This document shows, piece after piece, positions 59,270-64,000 of a stretch of DNA of 64,000 bases. A program made the translations under genes and the position numbers. Every line of letters begins with the position of its first letter. Positions within the stretch are counted from its first letter, which is position 1. The stretch is from assembly GCF_954871325.1 (NCBI RefSeq), contig NC_088776.1, positions 45,340,569-45,404,568 on the forward strand, in the 5' to 3' direction. Below the pieces are notes generated by a model, which was not told the origin of the DNA, searched no databases, and was given only the letters and a program-made list of their open reading frames with translations. This stretch comes from Gordionus sp. m RMFG-2023. Taxonomy: Eukaryota > Nematomorpha > Gordioida > Chordodea > Parachordodidae.

Positions 59270-60900
59270 AAAATGAAAAATAGAATTAGTCAAGGTATCT
59301 TTTTGACTAGTAGACTGCCATTAGAGCTGATATAGTTCGCTTTAAGGATAGCTATGTCTAACCTTTGTGAATAAAAAATCTCCCTCTTCTTCTGAGAGTT
59401 TGCTCATTTGTGATGGTAAATTTTTGAAAATAGATCAAGTTTGCAAAAGATGGCAAGGGTGGCTAAAATGATAAGAATGAAACAATTGAAATTTCTGTGT
59501 ATTTGGAGATTTTAAGTTTTCTTTCTGATCGATGATGTTGAGAGCTTGTTGGAAGGGCCAGAGGGTCAATGAGTATTTTATACCAATAATTGGCCTCTCC
59601 TACATAAAATTTTAGTAATTTCATCAGGGAGTTTATCGTCTGATCTAAAAATGCCCTGGAGTTCTAGTTTAGAGAGTATCTGATTTCAAGGCTCGTTGGA
59701 TGATTGAGTTACATTGCGTATGGGAGCGGCAATGTTAGAGGGTATCTGATTTCAAGGCTCGCTGGATAATTGAGTTACATTGCGTATGGGAGCAGCATTG
59801 TAAACTATGCCTTCCAATCATATCGACGGGTGAGTTACAACCTGAACACATGTGAGGGTAGATGATGTAGCAATTAAGACGAATAGTAATGGCGTGAGTT
59901 CGTTGCTAGAAAGTTGAAGATTTATGGAAGAATGGCTTCAAGAAATGCATGTCCAGTACAATAGGCCAGAGAATAGAGCACGGTTAGTAGATTGCAAACT
60001 AGATAAGAGTGTTTCAACGCAACGAGCAACTACGGGCAAATCCCAGATTGATTATGGGAGGATGAGAATCAACATTGATTTGTGTTTTCCACAAGTTTAT
60101 TGCCTCATTAAGGAATAGTCTTTTTTAGAATGATGGACATTGATTATTTGCTTTGACAATAGGCAACTCGATATGAAATAAGTTAATGCTATTTCTAGGT
60201 AGTAGGGGGTTCTATATGAAATAAGTTATTGCTATTGCTAGGTAGTAGGGGGATCTAATGCCAAGTCTGCCGAATTTGGTTGTGAGCTAAGACTGGGCCC
60301 AAGCGGGTTAGTTCAATCTGAGATTAACTATTTTTCGGTGAGGTCCTTTATTTCGTAGGTTTTGAGTGAAGAAGATATTTAAAAATTGGTATTGAACGGA
60401 GTCCATAAAGAATCATAGGTATAAAAAAGAAATTTTTCAACAAGAAAAAGTATTTGTGTGGTGGAAGAAGAGTAAAGATGTCTTCCAATTTAAGAATAAT
60501 CTCAAGACTGGTGTGAAGGAAGGTGCAAATTGCCTTATCCTCCGACAGGAGATCCTAGATATGTGAATTTAAAATTATGAGTGTTAGGAGCGTTGATTTA
60601 ATTGGATGAATTCGGATTTGTTCGGATTGAGCGAGAGTCCGATGATTGGGCTCATTTCGTGAATTATGTTATGTGCTTTTTCAATTTCAAAGGAACCACT
60701 CAAGATCAAGCATCAAGTGATAGAGTGCACGAACAGCTTATAAATTTTATTAGATTCCAAGACTAAAATTTAAGGATCAGAGGGGGGTCATCCTGTTGAA
60801 TGTCCTCAACTGAATGTATCTATTCCTTGTTGAATTGTAAGACTAAGATTGTTAGAGATTGATAGTAGGAGAAAAGGAATTTGGTGTGCTGGAAAGAGTG
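59270..60900 (-). pseudogene. LINE-like reverse transcriptase copy E, longest copy
   Basis: On the minus strand near 60710-60590, SGSFEIEKAHNIIHEMSPII then GLSLNPNKSEFIQLN (the block after YLDD). Near 60555-60535, a shifted frame TYLGSPVG. Near 59740-59560, CSHTQCNSIIQRALKSD, then SKLELQGIFRSDDKLPDEIT and RRGQLLV, the zinc-finger/PD-x nuclease-like region. The order matches copy D and extends it upstream. A 64-bp tandem duplication (about 59670-59735 and 59738-59800) lies within it. Many frame breaks. Confidence 0.6.
59670..59800. repeat. 64-bp tandem duplication
   Basis: GGGTATCTGATTTCAAGGCT...GAGTTACATTGCGTATGGGA is present twice in direct order with two or three changes. It duplicates the zinc-finger-like part of the reverse transcriptase fossil. 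Confidence 0.85.
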
Positions 60901-60964
60901 TTTATGCAATGGAAAAGTCGATTTTCATTAAAGCTTCTCTTAATTATGTTAAAGTGTTATAAAG

Positions 60965-61110
60965 CCTATTTTTTAAATATTTAAAGGCGGAATTAAGCGG
61001 TCTCCTACAATCTATTATCATCCCCTCAAGGATATAATTATTAACAGAAAAGAAATATAGTCCTTGCTGGATTCGAGTCCAGATTTATGCCATCGTTAAC
61101 TAGTTTAACT
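60965..61110 (-). repeat. tRNA-derived SINE, copy 1
   Basis: On the minus strand GTTAACGATGGCATAAAT, then TCTGGACTCGAATCCAGC, a perfect T-arm with B box, then a body ending GCCTTTAAATATTTAAAAAA. The 5' (A-box) half is missing. The shared tail links it to the next copy. Confidence 0.65.
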
Positions 61111-61194
61111 TAATTTTTTTCTATATATAATGATAAATAAATGACATGTTTAGATATTTTATGAAAAATACATATTAACAAAATCCATCTGACG

Positions 61195-61380
61195 GGGAGA
61201 ATCATTATTCTTTTTTAAATATATTTAAGAGAGGGAATCACGCGTTCACTTCCGATCTACTATATATTATCCTCCCTAGCATGGAACGACCTAGTTGGCT
61301 TCAGTAGAGAAAATCATGGATTTTTCTGATTACCCAGAGCTATCAAATTAACGATCCACGCACTTACCTACTGAGACACT
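61195..61380 (-). repeat. tRNA-derived SINE, copy 2
   Basis: On the minus strand GTCTCAGTAGGTAAGTGCGT (A-box region), GATCGTTAATTTGATAG (anticodon-like), then a diverged B box and a body with GGGAGGATAATATATAGTAG and a tail CTTAAATATATTTAAAAAAG alignable with copy 1. Together the two copies give the full SINE layout of a tRNA-like head and an A/T tail. Confidence 0.6.
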
Positions 61381-61399
61381 GAAGTTTTTTGATTTTTTA

Positions 61400-61800
61400 T
61401 ATGCGTTATTTCTAAAAATCCTATTTTTTTTATATAAATATTTTAAATAAACATTAATCATCTCGATCAGAGCAAATTTTTGTTGTTTCAATATCATACT
61501 GTTATATTTAACATTAACAAATTTTGACAATAATATATCATGATCAGAATGGATATATAGATTCGGTTTTAGGACTAATGATTTAATAACTTAATTATAG
61601 GCATAATAATGTTATTACAAGGGTTAAATTTCTACCTTCGTACCAGATTTCTGGGGGCAATTTTCAATAATTTACATTCAGACTTTCATAAAAATGTAAT
61701 TTATTTATTGAAATAGACAATTAGCAGTCAGTACATTAATTCGAAAACTAATTAATCTCAATATCCTTCATCAATTTTTCTTTTCCTAATTCTATTTTCC
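61400..61800. other. AT-rich, no feature
   Basis: No gene or repeat recognised. Confidence 0.4.
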
Positions 61801-61879
61801 CTAAGGCAATACCTCGGGTGGTTCCATATCAATATCAAATTTTTAAAAATTTATATTTTTTGAAACGATGACCTAGCCG

Positions 61880-62200
61880 GAGTTGTCAATTAAGAATTTG
61901 GAATATCTCAATTATAAATCAATTAGGAAAAAATCTGATTTTACCGGAAATGTATTTTAATATGTGTATAGGACCTAATCTATGAATTTCTGACAATTTC
62001 ACTAAGAACTTATTAACAACTCTTAATTTATGCTAATTTTTATTTCATAGATTTTTTATTCATAAATAAATACTCAAAAATTTAAGATATTGCCTGAAAT
62101 TATGCACTCTGGTAAAATCAGATTTTTTTCAAATTTAAAAACTATTTTGGTAGATGATTTGATATTAAGACTCAGTATTCCTTCATAACATGAGAATTCC
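61880..62200. mobile_element. Foldback MITE, second copy of the 15452-16125 family
   Basis: AAAAAATCTGATTTTACCGG at 61925 and its inverse CTGGTAAAATCAGATTTTTTT near 62108 form the arms. The left arm continues AAATGTATTTTAATATGTGT, matching 15555-15590 in the first copy. Outer ends are degraded. Confidence 0.6.
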
Positions 62201-62209
62201 GGATAAGTG

Positions 62210-63220
62210 GTTATTGCATAAAAACTTACCACATAAAAATTATATCTTAAATAATTATTTTTCAAAAGAACTTTTCAAAATATTTATTTATTAACACCAT
62301 TGATCTAAGACCTGTCTACTCAGCGCGTGAATTATACGCAAATACTTCTTCGCGTAATTGCGCCAATGCCAATAAACCTTGAATATAAATTGATTACGAT
62401 AATAATTAAATTCTCAGATTATACCACTATTAACCTCTAAACGAAAGCGTTTTACATAAAAATTATTACCTAAAGACTATAAAATTTTAGAGAAATAACT
62501 ATTATAAAAATAATTTTTCAATTTTGATACCTCTTTAAAAAATGAATTAGAATAGAAAATTTATAATGTATATACCTTTTTTACTTGCTCTTCTGTTACA
62601 GTAGAGAACTTACGTATACTTTAAACATATTATTCATTCATGGATAAAATTTGAAATATGAATATATTACACTAATTGTACATTTTTACACAATTATATA
62701 TTTAAAAATTTAATATTATTTCTTAGAACTACTTAAGGGGTTTTTGCAAGAACTATAATTAATAGAGCATCATTATATATATACATCACAAATATGGTCA
62801 TTTTTGTTATGTTTATCAGCATATTGGTCCAAATATATATAAAATTTCAAAATAAATTTGGCGGCCTTCAACATGTTTAATTAATAGATATTCTGAAATA
62901 TTAAGGTCCATAACACCCTATCATGATATTTTATAAGTATAATTATATTAGATCTATTTTTTATTGTATATAGATAGTTTATAGTTATAAATATAAATTA
63001 TATTGTTTATAACAATCAGATATTTCTTGCAAATGAGTTTTGACAAAATAGGAAAATATATATAATAATTGCAATATAATTGTTGTAATATAAAAATAAT
63101 TGATAAAAAAAATAATGTTAAAGAAAAATATATTATATTTTGTAAAAATCGGCGTTATTCATTATTATTATTTTTATGTTGTAAAATTCAAAACAGGAAT
63201 AAAATATTTAGTTTGCAGAA
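62210..63220. other. AT-rich, no gene recognised
   Basis: Long low-complexity A/T sequence. No conserved frame. Confidence 0.45.
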
Positions 63221-63221
63221 T

Positions 63222-63290
63222 TCTTGGGCCTTCTTACACTTCTTACAGTTTAGGGCCTTCTTACAATTCTTACAGTTTGGTGCCGTTTAT
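63222..63290. repeat. 27-bp short tandem repeat
   Basis: GGGCCTTCTTACA(C/A)TTCTTACAGTTT occurs twice in tandem with a partial third copy. Confidence 0.7.
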
Positions 63291-63449
63291 TTTTTTATTC
63301 AACGAGAAGATATCTGGGGAAGAGTGGACGCAGTGTACTAATAAAATATACAATCACGGTGAAAAATAAAAATTCATAATAATAAAAGGTAAAATATTTT
63401 TATTTGAATGTATTAAAAAAAAAAGTTTAATAAAAAAGGGATAAAAGCA

Positions 63450-64000
63450 GGGATGCGAACCCGGCAAAATTTTAGCCCCGGGTTCGGTTCAGGTTCGGTT
63501 TAAGTAAAAAATAAAAGGTGGGTTCGGGTTTGGTTTATGGAAATATTTTTGAACCCAGGTTTGGTTCCGGGTTCAGCTCGGGTTTAAGAATTTTCGAATT
63601 GATATTAAAAAACTAGACATAATTTTGGTATAAAAATAAATTTTTTATTTTATTTATAGACAAAATACATTTAAAAATACAAAACAGTCATAAACCTAGA
63701 AATAAAAGAGTTAAAGAGGATAAATTTTAAATAGCAATGATTTCATAAAATTAAAAAACAGATATATAAATTTAATTTCAATTATAATATACACTTCATT
63801 AATATATATTAAAAATTAATCTGAACAAAAAATAAATATAATAATTTTTACTTTGACTTGTTCATTCCTTTAATTAGTAATCCTTGAGACTAAGTAAAAA
63901 ATTAAAAATAAATGGCGTGAATGTATTTAATTGCTTTAAATTTATTTAACACTCCAATAGGAATCTTTGAAAATAAATTTTTAAAAAAATTAAAAAATGG
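63450..64000. mobile_element. hAT-type element starting CAGGGATGCGAACCCGG, runs off the window
   Basis: Left end CAGGGATGCGAACCCGG is followed by repeated GGTTCGG/GGTTCGGGTT blocks, the same terminal design as 40711. No coding up to the window edge; the right end lies outside. Confidence 0.6.

Noticed and set aside
63069-63369. Pair of overlapping 90-codon genes
   Set aside because: Low-complexity, rich in Ile/Lys/Phe/Tyr, and one spans a short tandem repeat; no homology visible.

Overview
This is an AT-rich, intron-bearing eukaryotic window. By eye it is about three-quarters A+T. It is dominated by decayed transposable elements and has few host genes. Two host genes were rebuilt exon by exon. 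NSE4 (SMC5/6 complex subunit) lies on the plus strand at 8995-10158, with five exons and four introns of 37-46 nt. RRP9/U3-55K (U3 snoRNP WD40 protein) lies on the minus strand at 34550-11464, with 13 exons encoding 456 aa. All RRP9 splice junctions join in frame and recover every part of the family from N-terminus to the last blade. The small introns (GTA.../...AG, no nematode-type TTTCAG acceptor), the AT richness and transposon families typical of animals suggest a compact-gene, possibly parasitic metazoan or a relative. That placement is inference and weak.

Layout. 1-8.6 kb: transposon debris (reverse transcriptase fossil, hAT fossil, several MITEs) and a tandemly duplicated exon-like unit. 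9-11.3 kb: NSE4, an intergenic stretch and an unidentified plus-strand terminal exon. 11.5-34.6 kb: RRP9. Its first seven exons are packed into about 1 kb, separated by introns of 38-72 nt. Its last six exons are spread over 16 kb by introns of 0.45-7.7 kb. These large introns hold a 6.7-kb Mutator-like element, foldback MITEs, a hAT element with target-site duplication, a gene of an animal repeat family of unknown function, a 3.0-kb hAT element and the 3' exons of an unidentified gene on the opposite strand.

34.6-39.4 kb: unidentified plus-strand exons and a 3.5-kb hAT element with a perfect 8-bp target duplication. 39.4-48.3 kb: hAT, PIF/Harbinger and Helitron fossils, a large palindrome and one hAT nested in another. 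48.3-52.3 kb: a small LTR element with both LTRs, a Mutator-like fragment and a Gypsy-type integrase region. 52.3-61.4 kb: a somewhat less AT-rich region with several minus-strand copies of one reverse transcriptase family, a hAT insertion and tRNA-derived SINEs. 61.4-64 kb: non-coding, with a foldback MITE and a hAT-type element running off the end.

The two recognised proteins act in separate nuclear processes: SMC5/6 genome maintenance and U3-dependent rRNA processing. Nothing suggests a functional cluster. The most notable features are the split intron architecture of RRP9, the opposite-strand gene inside its intron 7, and the animal orphan family carried by what looks like its own mobile element.
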